64,000 nucleotides of DNA from Streptomyces longhuiensis (GCF_020616555.1 NZ_CP085173.1:8944001-9008000); one strand, 5' to 3'; shown: positions 7,004 through 16,326, numbered from the stretch's first letter. Notes: generated by a model from the sequence alone, not told the origin. Numbers and translations are program-made.

Positions 7004-8248
7004 ATGGCCGAGACGGCTCACGTCCCCCGGAGCCCGGGGCGCGTCGTCGTGGCCGGTGCCTCGATGGGCGGCCTGCGCGCCGCCGAACAGCTGCGCGCCG
7101 CCGGCTGGACGGGCGCGATCACGGTCATCGGCGACGAGCCCCATATGCCGTACAACCGGCCGCCGCTGAGCAAGGACGTGCTCGCCGGGACCGCATCCTT
7201 CGAGTCCCTCGCGTTCACGCCCCGAGCGAGTGCGGCGGACGTCGAGTGGCGACTGGGCACGACCGTCACCTCCGCCCGCCTCGACGAACGCGTCGTCGGA
7301 CTCGACGACGGTACGGAGCTCGCCTTCGACGGCCTGGTCGTCGCCACCGGCATGCGGCCGCGCAAGCTGCGCTGCGACGGCCCTTCGGGTCCCGGCAGCG
7401 GCCGGCACACCGTGCGCACCCTCGCCGACGCCCGGGGCCTGCGTGACGAACTGACCCGGCCGGGCGTCCGTGTGGTCGTCATCGGCGCGGGCTTCATCGG
7501 CTGCGAGGTCGCCGCCACCGCCAAGGGCCTGGGCGTCGGCGAGGTGACGGTGGTCGACCCCGAGCCGTTGCCGATGCTGCGCCCGCTCGGCGAACTCCTG
7601 GCCCGCTCGCTGCACCGGCGCCACGAGGAACGCGGCGTGCGCTTCGCCCTCGGCGCAGGTGTCGCGGGCTTCGAGGGCGAGGACCGGGTGACCGGTGTCG
7701 TCCTCACCGACGGGACGGTGCTCGCGGCCGATGTGGTCGTGGAGTCCGTCGGCTCGGTCGCCAACACCGAATGGCTGGACGGCAACGGCCTGGATCTGTC
7801 CGACGGGGTCCTGACCGACGAGCAGCTGCGCGTCGGCGGCCACCCGAACGTCGTCGCCGTCGGCGACGTCGCCCGCTTCCCCAACGCCCGCTACGACGGC
7901 GTGCCCCGCCGCGTCGAGCACTGGTCGATCCCCACCGACTCCGCCAAGCACGCCGCGAAGAGCCTCGTGGCCCACCTCGCCGGCAGCGTGGCACAACCCG
8001 CGCCGTTCGCCCCGCTGCCCACCTTCTGGAGCGACCAGCACGAGTTCCGGCTGCAGTCCTTCGGCGCACCCGCCCTCGGCATCGCCGACGTGCGCGTCCT
8101 GGACGGCCACCCGGAAGGTGACGTCCTCGTCGGCTACCACCGCGACGACCGGCTCGTCGGGGTGGTGGCGCTCGGCGGCCCCGCCGCCACCACCGGCGCC
8201 GCCCGCTACCGCGCCCAGCTCCTCGCGCGGCCCGCCCTCATCTCGTAA
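7004..8248 (+). CDS. NAD(P)H-ferredoxin reductase (FAD-dependent)
   Basis: Flavoprotein of 414 residues that reduces the ferredoxin encoded upstream. The FAD-binding dinucleotide fold starts VVVAGASMGGLRAAEQL near residue 10, the NAD(P)H-binding fold is VVVIGAGFIGCEVAATAKGL near 160, and the second FAD contact is VAVGDVARF near 288. It is close to rhodocoxin and putidaredoxin reductase types. The tight spacing on both sides makes it part of the operon. It completes a three-component P450 system within the cluster. Confidence 0.92.
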   Translation: MAETAHVPRSPGRVVVAGASMGGLRAAEQLRAAGWTGAITVIGDEPHMPYNRPPLSKDVLAGTASFESLAFTPRASAADVEWRLGTTVTSARLDERVVGLDDGTELAFDGLVVATGMRPRKLRCDGPSGPGSGRHTVRTLADARGLRDELTRPGVRVVVIGAGFIGCEVAATAKGLGVGEVTVVDPEPLPMLRPLGELLARSLHRRHEERGVRFALGAGVAGFEGEDRVTGVVLTDGTVLAADVVVESVGSVANTEWLDGNGLDLSDGVLTDEQLRVGGHPNVVAVGDVARFPNARYDGVPRRVEHWSIPTDSAKHAAKSLVAHLAGSVAQPAPFAPLPTFWSDQHEFRLQSFGAPALGIADVRVLDGHPEGDVLVGYHRDDRLVGVVALGGPAATTGAARYRAQLLARPALIS

Positions 8249-8261
8249 GGAACCCCCAGTC

Positions 8262-9068
8262 ATGGCCAGCGTCCGTGGATACTTCCACCCCAAGACGGCG
8301 ACCGGCGACGCCTCGCTGATCCCCTCCCCGCCGTGGCACTACTCCGGCGACCTGCTCACCGTCGAGTACCGCACCGACCCCGCCCGGGTGCGCGAACTCC
8401 TTCCCGAACCACTGGAGTTGGCCGATGAGGACCCCGGCGCCGTCGCGCTGATCTGGGCCGACTGGCAGTCCTGCGCCGCGGACGGGAGCCAACTGCTCGA
8501 CCCCGTGCTCGCCCAGTACAAGGAGGCCTTCGCGGTCGTGCGCTGCCGGTACAAGGGGCGCACCTACTCGCGGTGCGTGTACATCTGGGTCGACAAGGAC
8601 TTCGCCGTCGCGCGCGGCCTGCACCAGGGCTACCCGAAGAAGCTCGGCTCCATCCACCAGACCCGCCCGCACCCGTACGGCCCCGCGCCGCGCATCGAAG
8701 CCGGCGCCCGCTTCGGCGCGACCCTCGCCGCGGCCGACCGCCGCCTGGCCCAGGCCGTGGTCACCCTGCGCGAACCGTCCGAGACCAACGGCTTCGTCAA
8801 CAGCCACCCGATGGCCCACCACCGCTGGCTGCCCTCCATCGAGAAGGGCAAGGGGCTGGCTCTCGACGAGCTGATCGAGACCGGCGCCGCGTCCTTCGAG
8901 GCCGGTCAGGCGTGGGTCGGTGACGCGGAGCTGGAGCTGTTCGAAGCGCCCACCGAGGAGCTGGCCCGACTGGAGATCAGGGAGCCGATCGCCGCCTACC
9001 ACCGGCAGGTCGGCGTCGTGTGGGACGGCGGCACGCTGCTCGAGTCCGGCACCTCCGGAGCCGAGTGA
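8262..9068 (+). CDS. Acetoacetate-decarboxylase-family enzyme
   Basis: A 268-residue member of the acetoacetate decarboxylase (AAD) superfamily. The Schiff-base lysine pair is kept in GYPKKLG (Lys126-Lys127), and an arginine/glutamate-rich core precedes it. AAD-family members decarboxylate beta-keto acids or catalyse related Schiff-base chemistry such as aldol, hydratase and isomerase reactions. In this operon it sits between the reductase and three ring-cleavage enzymes, so I infer it acts on an open-chain keto acid of the lower pathway. The ATG at 8262 follows the reductase stop by 13 bp. The exact reaction is not readable from sequence. Confidence 0.85.
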   Translation: MASVRGYFHPKTATGDASLIPSPPWHYSGDLLTVEYRTDPARVRELLPEPLELADEDPGAVALIWADWQSCAADGSQLLDPVLAQYKEAFAVVRCRYKGRTYSRCVYIWVDKDFAVARGLHQGYPKKLGSIHQTRPHPYGPAPRIEAGARFGATLAAADRRLAQAVVTLREPSETNGFVNSHPMAHHRWLPSIEKGKGLALDELIETGAASFEAGQAWVGDAELELFEAPTEELARLEIREPIAAYHRQVGVVWDGGTLLESGTSGAE

Positions 9069-9102
9069 CTCCCGCCCACTACCTGCCACTTGGAGACTGG
9101 AC

Positions 9103-10566
9103 ATGAGCGAACACACCCTCACCGTGGCCGGTGTCACCGTCGACACCCGGCACTGGATCGGCGGCGAACGCGTCGCCTCCGCCGACACCTTCGTGGACGT
9201 CTCGCCGATCGACGGGAGCGTCATCGGCGAGATCGCCCGCGGTACGGCGGCAGAAGCGTCGGCCGCCGTTGCCGCGGCCCGCGCCGCCTTCCCCGGCTGG
9301 GCGGCCACCCCGCGCGCCGAACGGGCGCGGATCCTGCACGCCGTCGCCGACGCCGTCGAGAAGCGCGTCGAAGACCTCTCGATCGTCGAGACCCACGACA
9401 ACGGCGCTCTGCTGCGCTCGCACCGGCGCGGTGTGATGCCACGCGTGGCACACAACTTCCGCTTCTTCGCCGACTGGCTCCTCGGCCTCGGCCACGACGA
9501 CTTCGACACCCGCGGCCACACCAACCACGTCAGCTGGGACCCGGCGGGCCCCTGCGTGCTGATCACCCCGTGGAACGCACCGCTGATGCTGGCCAGCTGG
9601 AAGATCGCCCCGGCGCTCGCCGCGGGCAACACCGTGATCCTCAAGCCTGCCGAGTGGTCGCCCCTCACCGCCTCCCTGTTCGCCGACATCGCCGCCGAGG
9701 CCGGACTGCCCGCCGGGGTCCTGAACGTCGTGCAGGGCTACGGCGTCGAGGCCGGCAGCGCGCTCGTCTCGAACCCCGACGTGCGCCGCATCAGCTTCAC
9801 CGGATCGGTGCCCACCGCGAAGACCATCGCCGCGGCGGCAGCCGCCAACCTGGTGCCCGCCAGCTTCGAACTCGGCGGAAAGTCACCGCTGTTGGTGTTC
9901 GCGGACGCCGACCTCGACCTGGCGGTCGACCTGGCCGTGGAGCAGTACGACAACGCCGGACAGGTGTGCCTGGCCGCCACCCGCATCCTCGTCGAGGAGA
10001 CGATCGCGGAGGAGTTCACGCGGCGCTTCGCCGAGAAGGCATCGGCCCTGCGGCAGGGAGATCCGCGCGACGAGAGTACCGACATCGGCCCCAACATCCA
10101 CACCCGCCAGCTGGAGAAGATCGACGGCTTCGTGCAGCGGGCCCTCGCAGCCGGGGCCCGAGCCGTCATCGGCGGCCGACGGGGCGAAGGTCAGTACTAC
10201 GCGCCGACCCTGCTCACCGATGTCGCCCAGGACTCCGAGATCGTCCAGGAAGAGGTCTTCGGCCCCGTCCTGACACTGCAGACGTTCGCCGACGAGGACG
10301 AGGCGGTCCGCCTGGCCAACGACACCCGCTTCGGGCTCGCCGCCACCGTCGCCACCGGAGACCGCGGTCGCGCCGAGCGCGTCACCGACCGTCTCGTAGC
10401 CGGCACGGTCTGGGTCAACTGCTTCTTCGTACGCGACCTCCAGGCGCCCTTCGGCGGCTCCCGGCACTCCGGGGTGGGCCGCGAGGGAGGCACCTGGAGC
10501 TTCGACTTCTACTGCGACCTCAAGAACACCGTGACGGCGCCGAAGGGCTGGCGGGACCATGGGTGA
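9103..10566 (+). CDS. hpaE: Semialdehyde dehydrogenase, HpaE-like
   Basis: NAD(P)-dependent aldehyde dehydrogenase of 487 residues. The catalytic Glu lies in FELGGKSP (near 255) and the catalytic Cys in NAGQVCLA (near 289). The C-terminal FFVRDLQAPFGG and GREGGTWSFDFY blocks resemble 5-carboxymethyl-2-hydroxymuconate semialdehyde dehydrogenase (HpaE). It would oxidise the ring-cleavage product made by the HpaD-like enzyme, whose gene overlaps its 3' end by 8 bp. GGAGA lies just before the ATG at 9103. The family is certain; the substrate is inferred from its neighbours. Confidence 0.85.
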   Translation: MSEHTLTVAGVTVDTRHWIGGERVASADTFVDVSPIDGSVIGEIARGTAAEASAAVAAARAAFPGWAATPRAERARILHAVADAVEKRVEDLSIVETHDNGALLRSHRRGVMPRVAHNFRFFADWLLGLGHDDFDTRGHTNHVSWDPAGPCVLITPWNAPLMLASWKIAPALAAGNTVILKPAEWSPLTASLFADIAAEAGLPAGVLNVVQGYGVEAGSALVSNPDVRRISFTGSVPTAKTIAAAAAANLVPASFELGGKSPLLVFADADLDLAVDLAVEQYDNAGQVCLAATRILVEETIAEEFTRRFAEKASALRQGDPRDESTDIGPNIHTRQLEKIDGFVQRALAAGARAVIGGRRGEGQYYAPTLLTDVAQDSEIVQEEVFGPVLTLQTFADEDEAVRLANDTRFGLAATVATGDRGRAERVTDRLVAGTVWVNCFFVRDLQAPFGGSRHSGVGREGGTWSFDFYCDLKNTVTAPKGWRDHG

Positions 10567-11503
10567 GATCGTCGGGGCGGGGCTGCTCGCCCATGTGCCC
10601 ACCGTCGTGCTCCCGCAGGAGACGCGCCTGGAACTGAACGAGGGCAAGGAGATCACCCTCGTCACCGGTCTGAACGAACTGCGGCGCGAGGTCTTCGAGG
10701 GGGATGCCGCCCAGGAGTACGACACCGTCGTCGTCCTGGACTCGCACTGGGCCACCACCGTCGAATTCGTCGTCACCGCGCAGCAGCGCCGGGCCGGGCT
10801 CTTCACCTCCGAAGAGCTGCCGCGCGGCATGTGCCGGATGCCCTACGACTTCCCGGGCGACCCCGAACTCGCCGAGAACATAGCCGGGTTCGCGGACAAG
10901 CACGGCACCTGGATCACCGCGATCGACGACCCGTACCTGCCGATCTACTACGCCACGACCAACCTGTGGAAGTTCCTCGGCGAGGGCCTGCCCGACAAGA
11001 AGTGGGTCACCATCGGCGTCTGCCAGACCGGTGACATGGAGGACCACCTGCGCCTCGGACGAGCGCTCGCCGACGGCATCGCCGCCACCCCGGGCCGCCG
11101 CGTCCTGCTCATCGCCTCTGGCGCCCTGTCGCACACCTTCTGGCCGCTGCGGCAACTGCGCGACCACGAATCGAGCGACCCCGCGCACATCTTCACCGCC
11201 GAGGCGCGCGAGGCCGACCACGAACGCATCGCCTGGTTCAAGGAAGGCCGTCACGACAAGGTCATCGACACGATGGACGCGTTCTGGAAGTTCAAGCCCG
11301 AGGCCAAGTTCTTCCACTACCTGATGATGGCGGGCGCCCTCGGCGAGCGCGCCTGCGTCGCCAGGGCGCGCCAGTACGGCGAGTACGAGAACTCGATCGG
11401 CACCGGCCAGGTCCACCTGTGGTTCGACCGCCCCGCCGGCGGCTGGACCGGCGACGGCCTGTCCGCACACCCCGCACCGCACAACCCCCACAGCCGCGCC
11501 TAG
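10559..11503 (+). CDS. hpaD: Extradiol ring-cleavage dioxygenase, HpaD-like (LigB family)
   Basis: Class III extradiol dioxygenase of 314 residues, an Fe(II) enzyme that opens a catechol ring next to the diol. The first metal His is in GLLAHVPTVV (near 12), the second in VLDSHWATT (near 63). LFTSEELPRG and YDFPGDPELAENIA match 3,4-dihydroxyphenylacetate 2,3-dioxygenase (HpaD) as I recall it, and LIASGALSHTFW is the conserved acid/base region. The ATG overlaps the end of the dehydrogenase gene. Together with the HpaE- and HpaG-like genes this gives three steps of homoprotocatechuate meta-cleavage; hpaF, hpaH and hpaI are not in the window. Confidence 0.87.
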   Translation: MGEIVGAGLLAHVPTVVLPQETRLELNEGKEITLVTGLNELRREVFEGDAAQEYDTVVVLDSHWATTVEFVVTAQQRRAGLFTSEELPRGMCRMPYDFPGDPELAENIAGFADKHGTWITAIDDPYLPIYYATTNLWKFLGEGLPDKKWVTIGVCQTGDMEDHLRLGRALADGIAATPGRRVLLIASGALSHTFWPLRQLRDHESSDPAHIFTAEAREADHERIAWFKEGRHDKVIDTMDAFWKFKPEAKFFHYLMMAGALGERACVARARQYGEYENSIGTGQVHLWFDRPAGGWTGDGLSAHPAPHNPHSRA

Positions 11504-11513
11504 GAGCCCCCTC

Positions 11514-12362
11514 ATGCCCGAGTACCGCCGCATCCTCCTGGACGGCGCGGCCGTCCAGGTCCTCCGCGAGGACGACGAACTGGTCGCCGGCGACGGCCGC
11601 CGCGTCAAGGTGGAGGACGCCCAGCACCTTCCCCCGGTCGTCCCCTCGAAGGTCGTCGCCGTCCATCTCAACCACCGCAGCCGCGTCGACGAGTTCCAGA
11701 TCGAGCTCACGCCCACCCCGACGTACTTCCACAAGCCCACCTCGGCCCTCAACTCCCACAAGGGCGCGATCGTGCGCCCCGAGGGCTGCAAGTGGCTCAA
11801 CTACGAGGGCGAGGTCGCCATCGTGATCGGCAGGACGGCCCGCAACATCTCGCCGGCCGACGCGGGGGAGTACATCGCGGGCTACACGATCGCCAACGAC
11901 TACGGCCTGCACGACTTCCGCGACACCGACGCCGGCTCCATGCTGCGGGTGAAGGGCTCCGACACCCTGTGTCCGCTCGGCCCGGGCCTGGTCACCGACT
12001 GGGACTTCCGCGACAAGTACCTGCGCACCTACGTCAACGGAGAGGTGGTGCAGGACGGCTCCACCGCGGAGATGGAGTGGGACATGCACTACCTCGTGGC
12101 CGACATCGCGCGCACCATCACGCTGTACCCCGGCGACGTGCTGCTCTCCGGCACACCGGCCAACTCCCGTCCCGTGCAGCCCGGTGACGTCGTCGAGGTG
12201 GAGGTGGAAGGTCTGGGGCGGCTGACCAACCACATCGTCACCGGTCCCACCGCGATCCGCTCCGACGTGGGTGCCCAGCCGACCGAGTCCGAGGAAGTCC
12301 TGTCCACCGCGCTGGGCGGCGACTGGGAGTTCCGCGGCATCCGCCCGCCCCGCCGGGGCTGA
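11514..12362 (+). CDS. Fumarylacetoacetate-hydrolase-family protein, HpaG-like
   Basis: A 282-residue FAH-fold enzyme. The metal-binding acids are visible in EGEVAIVIG and in NDYGLHDFRDTD, followed by KGSDTLCPLGPGLV. This branch includes the HpaG isomerase/decarboxylase and oxaloacetate decarboxylase/acylpyruvase. Directly behind the HpaD-like gene (10-bp gap), a role as isomerase/decarboxylase of the dehydrogenated ring-cleavage product is the simplest reading. The last gene of the ferredoxin operon; no clear hairpin before the TetR gene. Confidence 0.85.
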   Translation: MPEYRRILLDGAAVQVLREDDELVAGDGRRVKVEDAQHLPPVVPSKVVAVHLNHRSRVDEFQIELTPTPTYFHKPTSALNSHKGAIVRPEGCKWLNYEGEVAIVIGRTARNISPADAGEYIAGYTIANDYGLHDFRDTDAGSMLRVKGSDTLCPLGPGLVTDWDFRDKYLRTYVNGEVVQDGSTAEMEWDMHYLVADIARTITLYPGDVLLSGTPANSRPVQPGDVVEVEVEGLGRLTNHIVTGPTAIRSDVGAQPTESEEVLSTALGGDWEFRGIRPPRRG

Positions 12363-12477
12363 CGGATCACGAACCGCGCCGTGCCGGGCCGGCCCCCGAA
12401 GCCGCCCGGCGCGGCGCCCCGAGCGCGGTGCTGCACGATCGACCGGCAGCCACCGCGGGCTAGGTAGGGTCCCTGAC

Positions 12478-13113
12478 GTGACCGAATCCGCCGAAGCGCC
12501 AGACGAGAAGATCAGCCGAAGCCCTCGTGGCAAGGCGCGCAAACGGCTGGACTACGGAGCGGGCCGTGACGCGCTCCTGAGCGCGGCCGTGCGGGTGGTG
12601 GCCCGCGGTGGCCTGCGCAGACTGACCTACCGCGCCGTCGCGGAGGAGGCCGGTGTCACCCACGGTCTGGTCGTGCACCACTTCGGTTCCCGCGACGCGC
12701 TCATCGAGGCGGCGCTGGCCCACACGGTGCACACCAGCCTGCACACCAGCGCCATGGAGTCCGGCACCGGCAGGACCGCGGACTTCTCGGCGGGGCTGTC
12801 GCAGATGGTCGCCGCCAACCCGGACCTGCAGGCGTTCCAGTACGAGCTGATGCTGGAGTCCCGGCGCAGGCCGGAGCTGCTGCCGCCGTTGCGCACCCTG
12901 TACGACGAGTACTTCGACGCGGCCCAGCGCGAGTTGAACCGCATGCTCCCGAAGGACGCGAGCCCGGCCCTCATGCGGCTCGTCTTCGCCGCGCTGGACG
13001 GCCTCGTCCTGCACCAACTGGTGCTGGGCGAACCGGAGATGACCGAAGCCGCTCTGGAGGAGCTGAGGTCGCTGCTGCGCGGGCTCGGGGCCGACTCCGA
13101 AGACGACGGCTGA
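12478..13113 (+). CDS. TetR-family transcriptional regulator
   Basis: Repressor-type protein of 211 residues. The HTH spans about residues 30-75 (GGLRRLTYRAVAEEAGVTHGLVVHHFGSR read in part), followed by an all-helical ligand-binding domain with the ELMLESRRRPEL segment. The GTG at 12478 is supported by TAGGGT at 12465-12470, seven bases upstream, which implies a leaderless transcript. It lies between the FAH gene and the permease. No copy of the five-copy operator lies in front of it, so it may control the separate palindrome at 6644 or sense a different intermediate. Confidence 0.88.
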   Translation: MTESAEAPDEKISRSPRGKARKRLDYGAGRDALLSAAVRVVARGGLRRLTYRAVAEEAGVTHGLVVHHFGSRDALIEAALAHTVHTSLHTSAMESGTGRTADFSAGLSQMVAANPDLQAFQYELMLESRRRPELLPPLRTLYDEYFDAAQRELNRMLPKDASPALMRLVFAALDGLVLHQLVLGEPEMTEAALEELRSLLRGLGADSEDDG

Positions 13114-13177
13114 CCCTTCGCCACCCACGGGTTCGAGGGGGCAGGCGGGGCCCCGGCCGGAACCATCCCGCAGGGCC

Positions 13178-13206
13178 TTGCCAAACGCCGGGTCCCATCC
13201 GACTAT
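13178..13206 (+). promoter_or_regulatory. Promoter of the permease gene
   Basis: TTGCCA at 13178-13183 and GACTAT at 13201-13206 are 17 bp apart. Operator copy c begins ten bases later. Confidence 0.45.
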
Positions 13207-13216
13207 GGGGCAACTC

Positions 13217-13230
13217 GTTTGGCCTGAAAC
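13217..13230 (-). promoter_or_regulatory. Cluster operator, copy c (permease promoter)
   Basis: On the minus strand this reads GTTTCAGGCCAAAC, matching the cluster consensus GTTTGNNGCCAAAC at all but one defined position. It lies just downstream of the likely permease promoter and about 37 bp before the start codon. Confidence 0.65.
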
Positions 13231-13266
13231 GAATCGCCCCTCCCTCATCCCCGGCAGGTGATCCGC

Positions 13267-14724
13267 GTGGACAGTCAGACGGTCGCAAGGCAACAGACCG
13301 TGCAGGACCCGCCCACAGCAGGCAAGCTCAAGTCCAACGCCCTCGGCGTCGTGGGCATCCTCTTCTTCGTCCTCTCCGCGCAGGCGCCGCTGACCGGCAT
13401 CGCAGGCGCCCTCCCCATCTCCGTCGGCCTCGGCAACGGCGCGGGCGCCCCGGCCGGATACGCCGTGGCAGGGGCGGTGATCTTCCTCTTCTCGGTCGGC
13501 TTCGTCGCCATGGGCCGCCATGTCGTGGACGCCGGCGCCTTCTACACGTACATAGGCAGGGGCCTCGGCCGGACCACGGGTACCGGCAGCGCCGGTGTCG
13601 CACTCTTCGCCTACTGCACGATCCAGGCCGCCATGTACGGGCTCTACGGGTCCATCGTGAGCGGGCTGGTGGCGCAGTACACGGGCCTCGACGCGCCCTG
13701 GTGGGTCTGGGCCGTGGTGACGATGGTGATCGTCCAGGTGCTCGGCGCCGCGGGCATCGAGATGGGCGCCAAGGTGCTCGCGGTCTTCGTCCTCGCCGAG
13801 TTCAGCATCCTGCTCGTCTTCGCGCTGGTCACCCTGGTCAAGGGCGGCGGCCCGGAAGGACTCGGCTTCGCCGAGAGCTTCTCGCCGAAGGCCGCGCTGC
13901 AGGGGGCACCGGGGGTGGCGCTGATGTTCGCGGTGGCGTCGATGTTCGGCTTCGAGGCGACCGCGATCTACGGAGAGGAGGCGCGTGAGCCCAAGAAGAC
14001 CGTCCCGCGCGCCACGTACCTGTCCGTCGCCGTCGTCACCGGCTTCTTCGCCTTCACCTCCTGGATGCTCGTCTCCGCCTACGGGGCCTCGCACGCTCCT
14101 GCGGCCGCGGGCAAGGCGCTGGCGGGCGGCGACGGCGTGGTGTTCGTCCTCTCACCCGTCGCGGACCTGTTCGGTGGCTGGGCGGGTGACGTCCTGCCGG
14201 TCCTGCTCGCCACCTCGCTCTTCGCCGGCATCCTCGCCTTCCACAACTCCGCCAACCGCTATCTGTTCTCGCTCGGCCGTGAAGGGGTGCTCCCGCGCAG
14301 GCTCTGTACGCTCAACCGGCGCCACTCGCCCTGGGCCGCCGGCACCGTGCAGACCGCGCTCGCGCTGCTGCTCGTCGTGCCGTTCGCGCTGCTCGGCAAG
14401 GACCCCGTGCTGAGCCTCTTCTCCTGGTTCAGCGGCGTGGCCGTCCTCGCGATGATGCTGCTGTACTTCCTGACGTCGGTCTCCGTGATCGTCTTCTTCC
14501 GCCGCGAACGCCTCGACACCCGCCCCTGGAACACGCTGATCGCACCGGCCCTGGGCGCGCTCGGAATCGGTGGCGCGATCTGGGTGATCCTGGCCAACTT
14601 CACGACGCTCATCGGCGGTTCGGCCGAGACGGCGACCTGGCTCGTGCTGAGCGTCCCGGCCGTCCTCGTGCTGAGCGCCGTCGCGGCCCGGGCCGTCCGC
14701 GCACGGCCGGGCGCGACGGCCTGA
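13267..14724 (+). CDS. APC-superfamily amino acid/amine permease
   Basis: Integral membrane transporter of 485 residues with about 12 hydrophobic segments. The first (LGVVGILFFVLSAQAPL region) carries the APC-family unwound-helix Gly-rich loop SVGLGNGAGAPAGY just after it. GFEATAIYGEEAREPKKTVPRA is the conserved loop of this superfamily. I prefer GTG 13267 because AGGTGA lies five bases upstream; GTG 13258 is an alternative. Its place in the cluster and its operator suggest uptake of the amine substrate, as PuuP does for putrescine. A strong hairpin follows. Confidence 0.87.
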   Translation: MDSQTVARQQTVQDPPTAGKLKSNALGVVGILFFVLSAQAPLTGIAGALPISVGLGNGAGAPAGYAVAGAVIFLFSVGFVAMGRHVVDAGAFYTYIGRGLGRTTGTGSAGVALFAYCTIQAAMYGLYGSIVSGLVAQYTGLDAPWWVWAVVTMVIVQVLGAAGIEMGAKVLAVFVLAEFSILLVFALVTLVKGGGPEGLGFAESFSPKAALQGAPGVALMFAVASMFGFEATAIYGEEAREPKKTVPRATYLSVAVVTGFFAFTSWMLVSAYGASHAPAAAGKALAGGDGVVFVLSPVADLFGGWAGDVLPVLLATSLFAGILAFHNSANRYLFSLGREGVLPRRLCTLNRRHSPWAAGTVQTALALLLVVPFALLGKDPVLSLFSWFSGVAVLAMMLLYFLTSVSVIVFFRRERLDTRPWNTLIAPALGALGIGGAIWVILANFTTLIGGSAETATWLVLSVPAVLVLSAVAARAVRARPGATA

Positions 14725-14738
14725 CTCCGTCCGCTCCC

Positions 14739-14780
14739 TGTCGGGGTGCGCCGACGCACATGTCGCCGCGCACCCCGACA
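14739..14780. terminator. Hairpin terminator after the permease gene
   Basis: TGTCGGGGTGCGC (14739-14751) and GCGCACCCCGACA (14768-14780) form a perfect 13-bp stem with a 16-nt loop, 15 bp after the permease stop. It separates the permease from the next transcription unit. Confidence 0.75.
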
Positions 14781-14795
14781 CGCGGACACGATTTC

Positions 14796-14809
14796 ATTTG
14801 ACCTCAAAC
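14796..14809 (-). promoter_or_regulatory. Cluster operator, copy d (second aldehyde dehydrogenase)
   Basis: The minus strand reads GTTTGAGGTCAAAT, two mismatches from the consensus. It lies between the permease terminator and the start at 14836, so the dehydrogenase-hydrolase pair has its own controlled promoter. Confidence 0.6.
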
Positions 14810-14835
14810 ACATTCAGTGAGCCGGAGGCCACACC

Positions 14836-16326
14836 ATGCTGGAACTCACCCACGACGAGTGGCTGAGCCGCGCCAAGGAGCTGGACCTGTCCGGCTTCCA
14901 CCACATCGACGGCGCCGACGAACCGGGCGGCGGCGCAACCTACGCGGCCGTGTCACCCCGTGACGGACAGGTTCTCGCGCAGGTGGCGGACGGGGGCGCG
15001 GCCGAGGTCGACGCCGCGGTGGCCGCCGCGCGCCGCGCCTTCGACGCCGGCCCGTGGCCCCGCCTCGCACCCGCCGACCGCGGCCGCGCACTGCTCCGCC
15101 TCGCCGACCTCCTGGAGGAGCGGCGCGACCGCCTCGCTCTCACGGTGAGCCTGGAGATGGGCAAGCCCATCACGGACGCGTACGACATCGAGCTGCGCGC
15201 CGCCGTCAACACCTTCCGTTTCTACGGACAGTTGGCCGACAAGCTGACCGACGAGTCCCCGCACACCGCGCCCGACGCGCTGGCCCTCGTCACCCGCGAG
15301 CCGGCCGGAGTCGTCGGCGCGGTCGTCCCGTGGAACTTCCCCCTGACCATCGCCTCCTGGAAGGTCGCCCCGGCGCTCGCGGCCGGCTGCACCGTCGTCC
15401 TCAAGCCCTCCGAGAACTCGCCCCTGTCGGCGCTGCACCTGGGGCGGCTGGCCACCGAGGCGGGCCTGCCCCCCGGCGTCCTGAACGTCGTCACCGGCGA
15501 CGGCCCCACCGCCGGGCGCGCCATCGGACTGCACCCGGACGTCGACGTCCTCGCCTTCACGGGGTCGACGGCCGTCGGACGGCACTTCCTGCACTATGCC
15601 GCGGACTCCAACCTCAAGCGCGTCTGGCTCGAACTGGGCGGCAAGTCACCCAACATCATCCTGCCCGACGCCCCCGACCTGGAGAAGGCGGCCGCGACCG
15701 CCGCCTGGGGCATCTTCTTCAACCAGGGCGAGATGTGCACCGCACCCTCCCGCCTCCTCGTCCACACCTCCGTCGCCGAACGTGTCACCGAGGCGATCGT
15801 GCGCCGGGCCGGCGAACTGCGTGTCGGCGACCCCCTCGACCCCGCCACCGAGATGGGCGCCCTGGTCGGCGAGGCCCACCTCGGCCGCGTACTCGACCAC
15901 ATCGACACGGGCACGAGCGAGGGTGCGCGGCTGCGCACCGGCGGCACCCGCACCCTGACCGACACCGGCGGCAGCTTTCTGCAGCCGACCGTCTTCGACG
16001 GGGTGAACCCCGGAATGCGGCTCGCCCGCGAAGAGATCTTCGGCCCCGTCCTGTCCGTTCTCACCTTCGACGACCTCGACGAGGCCGTCGCCCTGGCCAA
16101 CGCCACCGAGTACGGACTCGCCGCCGGGCTGTGGACCTCCGACCTGTCCACCGCTCACCAGGTCTCCCGCGCCCTCAAAGCCGGAACGGTGTGGGTCAAC
16201 TGCTACGAGGAGGGCGACCTCACGGTGCCCTTCGGCGGCATGAAGCAGTCCGGCAACGGCCGGGACAAGTCCGCCCACGCCATCGAGAAGTACACCGAAC
16301 TCAAGACCACCTGGATCCAGCTGTGA
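14836..16326 (+). CDS. Aldehyde dehydrogenase, PuuC-like
   Basis: NAD(P)-dependent aldehyde dehydrogenase of 496 residues. The catalytic Glu lies in LELGGKSP (near 263) and the Cys in NQGEMCTAPSRLL (near 299). The C-terminus (VNCYEEGDLTVPFGG, QSGNGRDKSAHA, ELKTTWIQL) closely follows gamma-glutamyl-aminobutyraldehyde dehydrogenase PuuC as I remember it. It should oxidise the aldehyde formed from the gamma-glutamyl amine. GGAGG precedes the ATG. Its stop overlaps the start of the PuuD-like gene (GTGA), indicating coupling. Confidence 0.87.
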   Translation: MLELTHDEWLSRAKELDLSGFHHIDGADEPGGGATYAAVSPRDGQVLAQVADGGAAEVDAAVAAARRAFDAGPWPRLAPADRGRALLRLADLLEERRDRLALTVSLEMGKPITDAYDIELRAAVNTFRFYGQLADKLTDESPHTAPDALALVTREPAGVVGAVVPWNFPLTIASWKVAPALAAGCTVVLKPSENSPLSALHLGRLATEAGLPPGVLNVVTGDGPTAGRAIGLHPDVDVLAFTGSTAVGRHFLHYAADSNLKRVWLELGGKSPNIILPDAPDLEKAAATAAWGIFFNQGEMCTAPSRLLVHTSVAERVTEAIVRRAGELRVGDPLDPATEMGALVGEAHLGRVLDHIDTGTSEGARLRTGGTRTLTDTGGSFLQPTVFDGVNPGMRLAREEIFGPVLSVLTFDDLDEAVALANATEYGLAAGLWTSDLSTAHQVSRALKAGTVWVNCYEEGDLTVPFGGMKQSGNGRDKSAHAIEKYTELKTTWIQL

